From positions 1,736,001 to 1,800,000 of the forward strand of contig NZ_JAPEOB010000001.1 in the NCBI RefSeq assembly GCF_026341775.1: a stretch of 64,000 nt of DNA, written 5' to 3'. Under the pieces are notes generated by a model that had not been told where the DNA came from, did not search any database, and saw only the letters and a list, made by a program, of their open reading frames with translations. This DNA comes from Streptomyces sp. NBC_00654 (GTDB lineage: Bacteria; Actinomycetota; Actinomycetes; Streptomycetales; Streptomycetaceae). Of this stretch, positions 9,293 through 18,691 are shown piece by piece. The translations under genes were made by a program, and so were the position numbers. Each line of letters opens with the position of its first letter. The stretch's first letter is position 1.

Positions 9293-9329
9293 CGTCAGTT
9301 GCCTCCGTGTAGGTGACGCCCTCGTCCAG
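9293..9329 (-). promoter_or_regulatory. possible guanidine-III (ykkC-III)-like riboswitch
   Basis: On the minus strand, directly before the SMR start, the leader reads CTGGACGAGG, then CGTCA, a 16-nt loop containing ACACGG and GGAGGCAAC, then TGACG touching the ATG. The GGACGAGG core, the flanking stem CGTCA/TGACG and the 16-nt loop resemble the guanidine-III pseudoknot as I remember it. The second pseudoknot helix (CUGG with CGG) is imperfect. Sequestration of GGAGG by the fold would suit translational control. Confidence 0.4.
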
Positions 9330-9423
9330 CCCGTCGCGAGGTCCGGCTCGGTGCGATTAGCCCTTACCAGTCCCGGGAACTCGCAAACGTGCGCGAGTCG
9401 CCGGGCGCGTGACCCGGGCGGGC

Positions 9424-10440
9424 TCAGTCGCCCTCGCGCCGCTCACGCGTGGCGAGCAGCCTGCGCAGCGAGTACAGCCGCGCGGGGTCGGCGTGGCCCT
9501 CGGCGACCCAGGCGTCCAGCGCGCATTCCGGCTGGTTCTCGTCGTGGGTGCAGCCGCGCGGGCAGTTCTCGGTGCCGGGCTCCAGGTCGGGGAACGCGTT
9601 GATGACGCGCGAGGGGTCCACGTGGTGCAGCCCGAAGGACCGCACACCCGGGGTGTCGACCACCCAGCCCCGGTTGCCCGGGAGCGGCAGCGCGAGCGCG
9701 GACGTGGTGGTGTGCCGGCCGCGGCCGGTGACCGCGTTGACGACACCGGTCGTGCGCCGCCGGTCCTTCGGGACCAGGGCGTTGACCAGCGTGGTCTTCC
9801 CGACACCGGAGTGCCCGACGAACGCCGTGATCCGGTCGTTCAGCTGCTCGCGCACCCGGTCGGCCGCGTCGCCGTTCTCCAGCTCCTCGCGGCTGGTGAC
9901 GATGTAGGGGACCCCGAGCGGCGTGTACGTCTCCAGCAGCTTGTCCGCGGAGGCCAGGTCGGACTTGGTGAGTACCAGGAGCGGGGTGAGCCCGCCGTCG
10001 TACGCCGCCACCAGACAGCGGTCGATCATGCGCGGGCGCGGTTCGGGGTCGGCGAGCGCGGTGACGATCGCCAGCTGGTCGGCATTGGCGACGACCACCC
10101 GCTCGTACGGGTCGTCGTCGTCCGCCGTCCGGCGCAGCACCGAGCGGCGCTCACCGATCCGGACGATGCGGGCGAGGGTGTCCTTGTCGCCGGACAGGTC
10201 GCCCACGATGGAGACGGTGTCGCCCACCACGGCGGCCTTGCGGCCCAGTTCGCGGGCCTTCATCGCCATCACCGTACGGCCGTCGACGAGGCAGGTGAGC
10301 CTGCCCCGGTCGACGGTGAGGACCATGCCGTCCTGGGCGTCCTCGTGCTTGGGGCGGGTGTGCGTACGGGGCCGGTTGCCCTTGCGGTTGGGGCGGACGC
10401 GGATGTCGTCCTCGTCGGGGTTCTTGCCGTAGCGGCGCAT
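9424..10440 (-). CDS. rsgA: ribosome small-subunit-dependent GTPase RsgA
   Basis: Circularly permuted GTPase of 338 residues that helps mature the 30S subunit. The G4 motif TKSD precedes G1 GHSGVGKT and G3 DTPG, the diagnostic permuted order. An N-terminal OB-like region (residues 35-100) and a C-terminal zinc motif (CPRGC..H....C) are present. It lies 4 bp after aroA, so the two form an operon. Confidence 0.95.
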   Translation of the reverse strand: MRRYGKNPDEDDIRVRPNRKGNRPRTHTRPKHEDAQDGMVLTVDRGRLTCLVDGRTVMAMKARELGRKAAVVGDTVSIVGDLSGDKDTLARIVRIGERRSVLRRTADDDDPYERVVVANADQLAIVTALADPEPRPRMIDRCLVAAYDGGLTPLLVLTKSDLASADKLLETYTPLGVPYIVTSREELENGDAADRVREQLNDRITAFVGHSGVGKTTLVNALVPKDRRRTTGVVNAVTGRGRHTTTSALALPLPGNRGWVVDTPGVRSFGLHHVDPSRVINAFPDLEPGTENCPRGCTHDENQPECALDAWVAEGHADPARLYSLRRLLATRERREGD

Positions 10441-10444
10441 GTTC

Positions 10445-11785
10445 TCAGGCCCCGAGCATTCCGGTCCACATGTCCGGGAAGTCCGGCAGGGTCTTGGCGG
10501 TCGTGCTCACGTTCTCGATCTCCACTCCGGGGACGGCGAGGCCGATGACCGACCCGGCGGTGGCCATCCGGTGGTCGTCGTACGTATGGAAGACGCCCCC
10601 GTGCAGCGGGCGCGGGCGGATGCGGAGGCCGTCGGCGGTCTCCGTGACATCGCCGCCGAGCTCGTTGATCTCCTTGGTCAGCGCGGCCAGCCGGTCCGTC
10701 TCGTGCAGCCGCAGATGCGCGACACCGCTGAGCGTGGAGGGGGAGTCGGCCAGGGCGGCGACGGCCGCGATGCCCGGGGTCAGCTCGCCGACCTCGCTCA
10801 GGTCCACGTCGATGCCGTGGATGCGTCCGGAGCCGGTGAAGGTGAGGCCGCGCTCGGTGAGCTCGCAGCTGCCGCCCATCGCGGTGAAGATCTCGCGCAG
10901 CGCGTCACCGGGCTGCGTGGTGCGCTCCGGCCAGTCCGGGACGGTGACCCGGCCCCCGGTGACCAGCGCGGCGGCCAGGAACGGCTGGGCGTTGGACAGG
11001 TCCGGTTCGATGGTCAGATCGCGGCCGAGCAGAGCGGAGGGGGAGACCCGCCAGACGTTCGGTTCGCCGCCCGTCTCCGGCTCGTCCACCTGGGCGCCGA
11101 CGGCACGCAGCATGTCGACGGTCATCCGGATGTGCGGCATCGAGGGGAGGGCGGAACCCGTGTGCCGCACTTCCACGCCCTGGTTGAACCGGGGCCCCGA
11201 CAGCAGCAGCGCCGAGACGAACTGGGAGGACGAGGAGGCGTCGATGGCCACCGGACCGCCGTCCAGGGCGCCGCCGCCGTGCACGGTCAGCGGGAGCGCG
11301 CCGCGTCCGCCGTCGTCGATCCTGGCGCCCAGGGCACGCAGGGCGTCGATCACTCCGTTCAGGGGGCGCTCGTAGGAACGGGGGTCGCCGTCGAAGTGGA
11401 CCGGGCCGTCCGCGAGGGTGGCCACCGGGGGCAGGAAGCGCATGACCGTGCCGGCGTTGCCGACGTCGATCGTGGCCGGGCCGTGGAGTCCGGCCGGGAT
11501 GATCCGCCAGGCCTCGCCGGTGGCGTCCGGGCCGCCCTGGACGGCGGAGCTGGAGGACACCATCTCCTCGATGCCGACGCCCATCGCGCGCAGCGCCTGA
11601 GCCATCAGCAGGGTGTCGCGGGAGCGCAGCGGGCGGCGCAGCCAGCCCGGCTCGGCGGCGAGGGAGGCGAGAACGAGTGCCCGGTTGGTGACCGATTTCG
11701 ATCCGGGCACGGTGACGGTCGCGTCGACGGCTCCGCTCGCGTGGGGGGCGGGCCAGAGGGCGGGGTGCACGGAACTTTCGGTCAT
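10445..11785 (-). CDS. aroA: 3-phosphoshikimate 1-carboxyvinyltransferase (EPSP synthase)
   Basis: Shikimate-pathway enzyme joining PEP to shikimate-3-phosphate, about 446 residues. Visible motifs are the PEP/S3P-binding [38 protein letters not shown] and the C-terminal [15 protein letters not shown] 11785 is used, with only a weak GAGGG just upstream; GTG 11794 is an alternative. It forms a two-gene operon with rsgA, an association typical of Streptomyces. Confidence 0.96.
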   Translation of the reverse strand: MTESSVHPALWPAPHASGAVDATVTVPGSKSVTNRALVLASLAAEPGWLRRPLRSRDTLLMAQALRAMGVGIEEMVSSSSAVQGGPDATGEAWRIIPAGLHGPATIDVGNAGTVMRFLPPVATLADGPVHFDGDPRSYERPLNGVIDALRALGARIDDGGRGALPLTVHGGGALDGGPVAIDASSSSQFVSALLLSGPRFNQGVEVRHTGSALPSMPHIRMTVDMLRAVGAQVDEPETGGEPNVWRVSPSALLGRDLTIEPDLSNAQPFLAAALVTGGRVTVPDWPERTTQPGDALREIFTAMGGSCELTERGLTFTGSGRIHGIDVDLSEVGELTPGIAAVAALADSPSTLSGVAHLRLHETDRLAALTKEINELGGDVTETADGLRIRPRPLHGGVFHTYDDHRMATAGSVIGLAVPGVEIENVSTTAKTLPDFPDMWTGMLGA

Positions 11786-11888
11786 GGCCCTCACTTTAGT
11801 GGCTCACCGCAAACCCGGATCCTGATCAAAAGGGCGGAAACCGGGGCGTAATCCAGGCGTGGTAGGGGCCGGGGCGGGGCAGGGGCCG

Positions 11889-12602
11889 TCACCGTCCCAG
11901 GAGCCAGCGCCCGCCGCCGATCAGCGAGCAGAGCGACACCGCGTGGAAGAAGAACAGCCACAGGGCCGCCGGGACGTCCGTGAGCCGTGCCAGCTGGTCC
12001 GCGTCGGAGTCCGGCGCACCGCCGTGCCGCCGCTTGGACTGGAGCTCGAAGGGCGGGCGCACGCCGCCCAGCAGCAGGAACCACACCGCCGCGTACGCGA
12101 ACGCCGACTGCACGGCGGCCGAGGTCAGCCAGGACACCAGCAGGAAGACCGTGCCCGTGAGGATCACGGTCAGGGCCCCGTACACATTGCGGATCATCAC
12201 GAGCATCGCGGCGAGCAGCGCGGTGGCCAGCCACAGCAGCAGTGTGATCCTGCCGTCGGCCAGCAGCCAGGCGCCGCCCAGGCCCAGCAGCGACGGCGCG
12301 GTGTACCCGGCCGCCGCGGTGAGGATCATGCCGATGCCGGTCGGTCTGCCGCGGCTCACGGTCAGCCCGCTGGTGTCCGAGTGCAGCCGGATGCCGGACA
12401 GCTGCCGTCCGGTGAGCAGGGCCACCAGTCCGTGGCCGCCCTCGTGCGCGATCGTGATCGCGTTGCGCGAGAGCCGCCATATGAGGTTCGGCACGACGGC
12501 GACGAGCGCGGCGGTGGCCGTGACGACCACCAGCCACTGCGCGGGCGCGGGCTGGGTGCCGAAGACGCGATCCCACAGATCGCCCAGTTCTGTCGCGTTC
12601 AT
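11889..12602 (-). CDS. M50-family membrane metalloprotease (site-2-protease-like)
   Basis: Polytopic membrane protein of 237 residues with about six hydrophobic segments. The zinc-binding HEGGH sits at the end of the second hydrophobic region (ITIAHEGGHGLVALLTG), and the conserved GYTAPSLLGLGGAWL segment follows. It matches the small M50B-like group common in actinobacteria. The substrate is unknown. It is divergent from the SRAP gene, with only about 53 bp between the starts. Confidence 0.8.
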   Translation of the reverse strand: MNATELGDLWDRVFGTQPAPAQWLVVVTATAALVAVVPNLIWRLSRNAITIAHEGGHGLVALLTGRQLSGIRLHSDTSGLTVSRGRPTGIGMILTAAAGYTAPSLLGLGGAWLLADGRITLLLWLATALLAAMLVMIRNVYGALTVILTGTVFLLVSWLTSAAVQSAFAYAAVWFLLLGGVRPPFELQSKRRHGGAPDSDADQLARLTDVPAALWLFFFHAVSLCSLIGGGRWLLGR

Positions 12603-12655
12603 TGGCCGGGCGGCTCCTTGCGGTCGTGGCGGGCGGTCGTGGCAGTCTGGCAGTT

Positions 12656-13471
12656 ATGTGCGGACGGTATGCAGCGAGTCGGCGGCCCGAGGACCTGACC
12701 GGACTCTTCGAGGTCGAGAAGTGGGAACCCACCGAGACCCTTGAGCCCGACTGGAACGTGGCACCGACCAAAGAGGTCTACGCGGTACTGGAGCGTCCTG
12801 TGAAGGACGCAGACGATCAGCGTCCGGTTCGCCAGCTGCGTGCCCTGAAGTGGGGACTCGTACCGTCCTGGGCCAAGTCGCCGGAGGGCGGCGCCCGCAT
12901 GATCAACGCCCGCGCGGAGACCGTGCACGAGAAGCCCTCCTTCCGTCGCCCCTTCGTGCAGCGGCGCTGCATCCTGCCCGCGGACGGCTACTACGAGTGG
13001 GTCACCGGCTCCGAGGAGCGGCAGCTGGAGGAGAGCGGGAAGAAGAAGCGGCCGCGCAAGCAGCCGTACTTCGTGACGCCCGCCGACGGTTCGGTCTTCG
13101 CGATGGCGGGGCTGTACGAGTTCTGGCGCGACCGGACCCTGCCCGACGACCATCCGATGGCCTGGTGGGTGACCTGCTCCGTGATCACCACCGAGGCGGA
13201 GACCACGCCGCTGGCCGTCGCCCCCGCCGAGGGCCCGGCCGCGCTGGCCGACATCCACCCCCGGATGCCGCTGATGCTGACCCCGGACCGCTGGGACGCC
13301 TGGCTGGACCCGGCGCGCACGGACGTCGAGGAGCTGCGGGGGCTGCTCTCCCCGCCGCCCGGCGGGCTGATGCGCGCCTATCCGGTGGGCACGGCGGTCA
13401 GCAACGTGCGCAACAACGGCCCCGAGCTGCTGGAGGAACTCGCGGCGCCGGAAGTCGCGACGCTGTTCTGA
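12656..13471 (+). CDS. SRAP/HMCES-family abasic-site DNA-protein crosslink protein
   Basis: SOS-response-associated-peptidase fold, about 271 residues. The start is fixed by the family: ATG followed directly by the catalytic Cys2 in MCGRYA. The other active-site residues are present: Asn in INARAETV, Glu in DGYYEW and His in DIHPRMP. These proteins form a thiazolidine link with abasic sites in single-stranded DNA and protect them. I see no actinobacterial LexA box upstream. Confidence 0.92.
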   Translation: MCGRYAASRRPEDLTGLFEVEKWEPTETLEPDWNVAPTKEVYAVLERPVKDADDQRPVRQLRALKWGLVPSWAKSPEGGARMINARAETVHEKPSFRRPFVQRRCILPADGYYEWVTGSEERQLEESGKKKRPRKQPYFVTPADGSVFAMAGLYEFWRDRTLPDDHPMAWWVTCSVITTEAETTPLAVAPAEGPAALADIHPRMPLMLTPDRWDAWLDPARTDVEELRGLLSPPPGGLMRAYPVGTAVSNVRNNGPELLEELAAPEVATLF

Positions 13472-13493
13472 CCGGGGCCCGCCGCGAGGCAGG

Positions 13494-14213
13494 ATGAACC
13501 GTGTGAGCCGTGACGAGAGCGTGCAGAAGAGTCCGGGTGAAAGCGCGCGGAAGGGCGCGCCTGTCGGCGTGCGGAGCCCGCGCAGGAGCGTGCGGAAGGC
13601 CGACACCGGGGCGGGCGAGGCCCGGATCACCTGGCTGCCCGCGCCCGACGCCCGTCTGGTGCTGGCGCTCGGCCACGGCGCGGGCGGCGGGATCGAGGCC
13701 CGGGACCTGACGGCCCTGGCCGCCGCACTGCCGGCGCGCGGGGTGACCGTCGCCCTGGTGGAGCAGCCCTGGCGGGTGGCCGGCAGGAAGGTGGCGCCCG
13801 CCCCGAAGACCCTGGACACCGGCTGGCGCGGGGTGTGGCCCGCGCTGGCCCGGCCGGGACTGCCGGTCGTGGCCGGCGGACGCAGCGCCGGAGCCCGGGT
13901 GGCGTGCCGGACGGCGACGGAGCTGGGCGCCCACGCCGTCCTGGCGCTCAGCTTCCCCCTGCACCCGCCGGGCAGGCCGGAGAAGTCCCGGGCGGACGAG
14001 CTGCTGGGGGCGGGCGTCCCCACCCTGGTGGTGCAGGGCGGCAACGATCCGTTCGGGCGTCCCGGCGAATTCCCGCCCGGCCCCTACGAACTGGCCGAGG
14101 TGCCGCACGGGGACCACGGCTTCGCGGTCCCGAAGAGGTCCGGCATGACCGAGGACGGGGCGATGGGTGTCCTCACCTCCGCGGTGACCGGATGGCTCGC
14201 CTCACTCGTATGA
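13494..14213 (+). CDS. alpha/beta hydrolase, TEX30/KANL3-like
   Basis: Hydrolase of 239 residues with a 40-residue basic, low-complexity N-terminus. The catalytic elements are visible: oxyanion region GHGAGGG, nucleophile serine in GGRSAGAR, acid in GGNDPFG and histidine in PHGDHGF. The start ATG 13494 follows GAGGCAGG. It lies between the SRAP gene and sigR. The substrate is unknown. Confidence 0.8.
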   Translation: MNRVSRDESVQKSPGESARKGAPVGVRSPRRSVRKADTGAGEARITWLPAPDARLVLALGHGAGGGIEARDLTALAAALPARGVTVALVEQPWRVAGRKVAPAPKTLDTGWRGVWPALARPGLPVVAGGRSAGARVACRTATELGAHAVLALSFPLHPPGRPEKSRADELLGAGVPTLVVQGGNDPFGRPGEFPPGPYELAEVPHGDHGFAVPKRSGMTEDGAMGVLTSAVTGWLASLV

Positions 14214-14242
14214 CCGCGTGGCCCGTGTGACGTGCGCACCCC

Positions 14243-14269
14243 GGGAATGCCGGATGCGGGGCCGCTGTT
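14243..14269 (+). promoter_or_regulatory. SigR-type autoregulatory promoter (sigRp2-like)
   Basis: GGGAAT (14243-14248) and GTT (14267-14269) are separated by 18 bp, matching the SigR consensus GGAAT-N18-GTT. It lies about 50 bp before the upstream in-frame ATG at 14320 that would give the long sigma isoform, and about 240 bp before the main GTG. Confidence 0.75.
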
Positions 14270-14505
14270 GTTCGAGGCGTCGGTACAAGCACGTCGTACG
14301 TGGAGAGGGAGTCCGTCGCATGGGTTCGACCATCTGCCCGCGCCGCTCGAACACCGCTGATCTGGAGTGGACGGTCCTGCACGCGGCCAGGACCACTCCC
14401 GAGCGGGCACCGGGCGGACCGGATCGACAGCCCGTCGCGAAGCCGGGTCGACTATTCTCCGATGCGAGCGGGTCCGGTTTCGGCTCCGCCACATCGTTGG
14501 AGGAG

Positions 14506-15168
14506 GTGGGTCCGGTCACTGGGACCGACACAGGGACCGACGACGGCCGCGCACAGGAGACGACCGCCGAGCGCAACGCGCGTTTCGAGCGGGACGCCCT
14601 CGGATTTCTCGATCAGATGTACTCGGCCGCACTGCGCATGACGCGCAACCCCGCCGACGCCGAGGACCTGGTCCAGGAGACGTACGCCAAGGCGTACGGA
14701 TCCTTCCACCAGTTCCGTGAGGGCACGAACCTCAAGGCGTGGATGTACCGCATTCTTACGAACACCTTCATCAACTCGTACCGCAAGAAGCAGCGCGAGC
14801 CCCAGCGCAGTGCCGCCGAGGAGATCGAGGACTGGCAGCTGGCGCGCGCCGAGTCGCACATGTCGACCGGCCTGCGTTCGGCGGAGTCCCAGGCTCTCGA
14901 CCACCTGCCGGACTCCGATGTGAAGTCGGCGCTCCAGGCGATCCCCGAAGAGTTCCGCATCGCCGTGTATCTCGCCGACGTAGAAGGCTTTGCGTACAAG
15001 GAGATCGCGGACATCATGGGGACTCCTATCGGTACGGTGATGTCCCGGCTGCACCGCGGCCGCCGCCAACTGCGCGGCATGCTGGAGGACTACGCCCGTG
15101 AGCGCGGGCTCGTCCCGGCCGGCGCCGGTGCCGGTGAGTCGGACGATCGGAAAGGCTCGGCCTCATGA
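14506..15168 (+). CDS. sigR: thiol-oxidative-stress ECF sigma factor SigR
   Basis: ECF sigma factor of about 220 residues with region 2 (residues about 30-100, [18 protein letters not shown]) and region 4 (about 145-205, [20 protein letters not shown]). GTG 14506 directly follows GGAGGAG and gives the [11 protein letters not shown]-terminus known from S. coelicolor SigR. The frame is open to ATG 14320 (preceded by GGAGAGGGAG), which would add 62 residues, equivalent to the unstable SigR' isoform described in S. coelicolor. The stop overlaps the rsrA start (ATGA), coupling sigma and anti-sigma. Confidence 0.96.
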   Translation: MGPVTGTDTGTDDGRAQETTAERNARFERDALGFLDQMYSAALRMTRNPADAEDLVQETYAKAYGSFHQFREGTNLKAWMYRILTNTFINSYRKKQREPQRSAAEEIEDWQLARAESHMSTGLRSAESQALDHLPDSDVKSALQAIPEEFRIAVYLADVEGFAYKEIADIMGTPIGTVMSRLHRGRRQLRGMLEDYARERGLVPAGAGAGESDDRKGSAS

Positions 15169-15485
15169 GCTGCGGAGAGCCGCACGAGACGGATTGCTCA
15201 GAGGTTCTCGACCATCTCTACGAGTTCCTCGACCGTGAGATGCCCGAGGGCGACTGCACCAAGTTCGAGGTGCACTTCGAGGAGTGCTCCCCGTGCCTGG
15301 AGAAGTACGGCCTGGAACAGGCCGTGAAGAAACTGGTCAAGCGCTGCTGCGGTCAGGACGAGGTCCCGACCGATCTGCGCTCGAAGGTGATGGGCCGGAT
15401 CGATCTGATCCGTGCGGGCCAGGACGTTCCGGACCAGGACGTGGCCGTCGGCCCGGTGGACCGCTCGGCGGCCGCCACGGAGTGA
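15165..15485 (+). CDS. rsrA: redox-sensing zinc anti-sigma factor RsrA
   Basis: ZAS-family anti-sigma factor of 106 residues. The zinc ligands C11, H37, C41 and C44 (HFEECSPC) and the further cysteines C3, C31, C61 and C62 sit at the same positions as in S. coelicolor RsrA. Oxidation to a disulfide releases zinc and SigR. It is translationally coupled to sigR. Confidence 0.97.
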   Translation: MSCGEPHETDCSEVLDHLYEFLDREMPEGDCTKFEVHFEECSPCLEKYGLEQAVKKLVKRCCGQDEVPTDLRSKVMGRIDLIRAGQDVPDQDVAVGPVDRSAAATE

Positions 15486-15509
15486 CATCGGCAGCGGGCG
15501 ACCGCTGTA

Positions 15510-15552
15510 CGGGTGAGGGCGTGCCGCGGACACCGCGGCGCGCCCTCACCCG
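15510..15552 (+). terminator. hairpin terminator after sigR-rsrA
   Basis: A 20-bp stem (15510-15529 with 15533-15552, one G-T pair) has an ACA loop, 24 bp after the rsrA stop. The rest of 15553-15927 holds no convincing gene or motif. Confidence 0.7.
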
Positions 15553-15927
15553 TTCCCGCCGCCGTGCGGGGGCCGGGACCGTCCGGGGCGCGGGCACAGG
15601 CCGCCGCGCGGTGGTCGAACAGCAGACCGACCCGTACCGGGAACAGCCGCTGAGCGCCCGGATCGTCGGGACGGCCGACGCTTGCGGGGACCCGTGCGGG
15701 GAAGGCGTGAGCGGGCCGCTCGGCACTCTGGAGCGGCTGCGGCCCGGCACCGGACACGACGACCGGCCGCAGGTGGTGCGGGCGTCGGCGAGAGTCCTGG
15801 CGCGGGGCGGTCTGACCCCGGTCCGGGCTGGGTAACCCATGGGTAATGAGCGGGCGTCCGGCCGGGCATGGTTGGATGCGAAAGCAGAGCGGAAACAGAG
15901 GGTGTCCAGTCGGGACAGGCGGGAATC

Positions 15928-16920
15928 GTGAGGATCTTCGGGAAGGTACGGCATCGGCCATCCGCATCATGGCGGCAGGCCACGGACCGCGCGTTCACGC
16001 TGATCGGCGACGGCCGGTACGAGGATGCGGGGGCGCTGCTGACGCGCGCGGCGGACCTGGAGCCCTGGCTCTCGGAGTCCTGGTTCAACCTGGCCCTGCT
16101 GCACAAGTTCCGGCACGACTGGGAGCAGGCGAGAGCGGCGGGCCTGCGGGCCGTCGCGCTGCTCGACCGGGAGTCCGGCGCGCCCGACTGGTGGAATGTC
16201 GGTATCGCGGCCACCGCGCTCCAGGACTGGCCGCTGGCGCGGCGGGCCTGGCAGGCGTACGGCCTCAAGGTGCCGGGCAGCGGCCAGCACAACGCGGCGT
16301 CGAACACCGAGCCGACCGGGATGGACCTGGGCAGCGCGGCGGTACGCCTGTCGCCCGAGGGCGAGGCCGAGGTCGTCTGGGGACGCAGGCTGGATCCGGC
16401 CCGGATGGAAGTGCTGTCGATCCCGCTGCCGTCCTCCGGGCGGCGCTGGGGCGAGGTCGTTCTGCACGACGGGGTGCCGCACGGCGAGCGGGTCACCGCG
16501 GCCGGGCCCTCGTATCCGGTCTTCGACGAGATCGAGCTGTGGGCGCCGTCGCCCGTGCCCACCTGGGTGGTGCTGCTGGAGGCGGCCACCGAGGAGGACC
16601 GGGACGCGCTGGAGCAGCTCGCCTCGGACGCCGGGTTCGCCGCCGAGGACTGGTCGTCCTCCGTCCGGCTGCTCTGCCGCGCCTGTTCGGAGAGCCGGAT
16701 GGAGAGCGACGAGGGTGACGGCGAGCACCTGGACCCGCACGACCACAGCGAGCCAGGCCACCCGGGGCCGCTGGGCCACCGGACGTCCGGTGACCTGTGG
16801 GTGCCGGAGCGCGAGTGCGGTATCGCGGCGCCCGCCGGGCTGGTGCGCGGGCTGCTGGACGGCTGGGTCGCGGACAGTCCGGACAGCCGGGAATGGCGGG
16901 ATCTCGAAGAAGTCTGCTGA
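15928..16920 (+). CDS. TPR-containing protein
   Basis: Cytoplasmic protein of about 330 residues. The N-terminal 110 residues carry two or three TPR-like helical pairs ([54 protein letters not shown]). The rest is a beta-rich domain I do not recognise. It ends with two cysteines in LLCRACSES and a His/Asp-rich stretch that could bind metal. GTG 15928 is chosen for the GGCGGG upstream; ATG 15868 in frame is the alternative. Its place between rsrA and def appears conserved in Streptomyces, from memory. Confidence 0.75.
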   Translation: MRIFGKVRHRPSASWRQATDRAFTLIGDGRYEDAGALLTRAADLEPWLSESWFNLALLHKFRHDWEQARAAGLRAVALLDRESGAPDWWNVGIAATALQDWPLARRAWQAYGLKVPGSGQHNAASNTEPTGMDLGSAAVRLSPEGEAEVVWGRRLDPARMEVLSIPLPSSGRRWGEVVLHDGVPHGERVTAAGPSYPVFDEIELWAPSPVPTWVVLLEAATEEDRDALEQLASDAGFAAEDWSSSVRLLCRACSESRMESDEGDGEHLDPHDHSEPGHPGPLGHRTSGDLWVPERECGIAAPAGLVRGLLDGWVADSPDSREWRDLEEVC

Positions 16921-17045
16921 GCGGTGCCCGTAGGCTGTACGGGCACCGATCGCGGTGCTGGTTCTCCCGGTCACCCGGGTTCCCCGGTTTCTCCGGGTTC
17001 CGGGTCCATCGGGTCTCAGGTTTCGCAGGAAGGCGTACGGCGGAC

Positions 17046-17684
17046 ATGGCGCAGCAGGATACGGACGAGCAGATCAGCGTGGACGACGAGGGTTTCGTCG
17101 TGGACACCGAGGACTGCGAGGCACGTGAGGCGGCGTACCGCGAGCGCGGCACCTCCCGTCCGATCACGGTCGTGGGCAACCCGGTGCTGCACAAGGAGTG
17201 CAAGGACGTCACCGAGTTCGGCGACGAGCTGGCGCAGCTGATCGACGACATGTTCGCCAGCCAGCGGACGGCGGAGGGCGTGGGCCTGGCCGCCAACCAG
17301 ATCGGCGTCGACCGCAAGGTCTTCGTCTACGACTGCCCGGACGACGACGGCGTGCGGCACGTGGGCGTCATCTGCAACCCCGTTCTCGACGAGCTGCCGC
17401 CCGAGGCGCGGGTGCTGGACGACTCCAACGAGGGCTGCCTCTCGGTGCCGACGGCGTACGCGGAGCTGGCCCGCCCGGACTACGCGGTGGTGCGCGGCCA
17501 GGACGCCAAGGGCAACCCGGTCAAGGTGCGGGGCAACGGGTACTTCGCGCGCTGCCTCCAGCACGAGACCGACCACCTGTACGGCTACCTGTACATCGAC
17601 CGGCTCTCCAAGCGCGACCGCAAGGACGCGCTGCGGCAGATGGCCGAGGGCACCCCGCGCTACGAGGTCGTTCCGAACGACTGA
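17046..17684 (+). CDS. def: peptide deformylase
   Basis: Iron/zinc hydrolase of about 212 residues removing the formyl group from nascent proteins. The three motifs are intact: [17 protein letters not shown] and the HETDH metal site. The N-terminus carries about 38 extra, mostly acidic residues before the conserved [10 protein letters not shown] start of the domain. A GC-rich hairpin at 16923-16947 lies upstream and a strong terminator follows. Confidence 0.96.
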   Translation: MAQQDTDEQISVDDEGFVVDTEDCEAREAAYRERGTSRPITVVGNPVLHKECKDVTEFGDELAQLIDDMFASQRTAEGVGLAANQIGVDRKVFVYDCPDDDGVRHVGVICNPVLDELPPEARVLDDSNEGCLSVPTAYAELARPDYAVVRGQDAKGNPVKVRGNGYFARCLQHETDHLYGYLYIDRLSKRDRKDALRQMAEGTPRYEVVPND

Positions 17685-17720
17685 GTGCCGCCGGACCGGG
17701 TGACCGGGGCGCGTACGGGT

Positions 17721-17760
17721 GGGCCGGGGCCGCCGCCGGTGACGGCGGCGGCCCCGGCCC
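17721..17760 (+). terminator. hairpin terminator after def
   Basis: Perfect 17-bp G/C stem (17721-17737 with 17744-17760) with a six-base loop, 36 bp beyond the def stop. Confidence 0.75.
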
Positions 17761-17823
17761 CGATACCCCATCCCTCGTCCGGGTGAACCATGTGGCAGGT
17801 AACTGTCGCTTTTTCAGGGGCAG

Positions 17824-17852
17824 TTGACGCGCGTCGACTCCTGGGACAGGCT
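17824..17852 (+). promoter_or_regulatory. candidate promoter of the M15 peptidase gene
   Basis: TTGACG (17824-17829), a 17-bp spacer and CAGGCT (17847-17852) precede the AGGGAG ribosome site and ATG 17888. The -10 is weak but keeps the key A2 and T6 positions. Confidence 0.4.
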
Positions 17853-17887
17853 CGCCTGAACATCCCACGGTGATAGGGAGTCCCCCC

Positions 17888-18625
17888 ATGATCAGACGCA
17901 CCGCGCGCGTCCTGCTCGGACTTGTCATGACCATTGCTTTCGCGTGGGGCGGGGCGGTCGTGACCGCCGGCACCGCGCAGGCCGACGGCTGTTACACCTG
18001 GACCCGCACGCTCTCGCCCGGTGCCACCGGCAATGACGTCGTCCAGCTCCAGATCCGGGTGGCCGGCTACCCCGGCTACAACTCGGTGCTCGCCATCGAC
18101 GGCTCGTACGGCCCGGCCACCACGGCCGCGGTCAAGCGATTCCAGGCGGCGTACGGGCTGGCGGCCGACGGTGTCGCGGGACCGGCCACCCAGGCCAAGA
18201 TCTACGCGCTCCAGGACAGCGACTGCACCCCGATCCACTTCACGTACCCCGAGCACAACACCTGCAACAGCACCTGGGCCGGTGGCGCGGTCGCGGCGGG
18301 CACGGCCAAGGCCAACGCCCTGAGCACCATGTGGAAGCTGGAGGCCCTGCGGCACGCCCTCGGTGACCAGTCCATCCGCGTCACCAGCGGTTTCCGCTCC
18401 ACCTCGTGCAACGCGGCCGTCGGCGGGGCCACCAACAGCCGCCATCTGTACGGTGACGCGGCCGACCTCGGCGCCGGGCCGCACTCCCTGTGCACCCTCG
18501 CCAAGCAGGCCCGTAACCACGGCTTCAACGGGATCCTCGGCCCGGGATACCCCGGCCACGGTGACCACGTGCACGTCAACCAGGGGCCCAGCCACTACTG
18601 GTCGGCCTCCAGCTGCGGCATCTGA
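17888..18625 (+). CDS. secreted peptidoglycan-binding M15 (D-Ala-D-Ala) peptidase
   Basis: Exported protein of 245 residues. A signal peptide (RRTARVLLGLVMTIAFAWGG) ends near Ala-Gln-Ala. A peptidoglycan-binding type 1 domain follows (about residues 45-110, GATGNDVVQLQIRVAG and IDGSYGPATTAAVKRFQ). The C-terminal M15 zinc domain has SRHLYGDAADLG and GDHVHVN metal motifs. ATG 17888 is preceded by AGGGAG seven bases away. It likely trims cell-wall stem peptides. Confidence 0.9.
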   Translation: MIRRTARVLLGLVMTIAFAWGGAVVTAGTAQADGCYTWTRTLSPGATGNDVVQLQIRVAGYPGYNSVLAIDGSYGPATTAAVKRFQAAYGLAADGVAGPATQAKIYALQDSDCTPIHFTYPEHNTCNSTWAGGAVAAGTAKANALSTMWKLEALRHALGDQSIRVTSGFRSTSCNAAVGGATNSRHLYGDAADLGAGPHSLCTLAKQARNHGFNGILGPGYPGHGDHVHVNQGPSHYWSASSCGI

Positions 18626-18691
18626 GGACCGCCTCCCGTGCGGGGGTGCCGCGCCCGCGGAGCCCCCGCACACCCGGACGGCGGCGCCGGA

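Noticed and set aside
9293-9423. Guanidine-II (mini-ykkC) riboswitch
   Set aside because: ACGR sequences occur, but they are not in two GC hairpins closed by complementary stems.
12602-12655. LexA/SOS box before the SRAP gene
   Set aside because: No GAAC-N4-GTTC type palindrome is present.
15553-15927. Open frames on both strands in the gap after rsrA
   Set aside because: They overlap one another, have no ribosome sites, and their residues are Arg/Pro/Gly-rich shadows typical of high-GC non-coding DNA.
15921-15945. GGGAAT resembling a SigR -35 before the TPR gene
   Set aside because: No GTT occurs at 18 bp and the motif lies inside the ribosome-site region of the chosen start.
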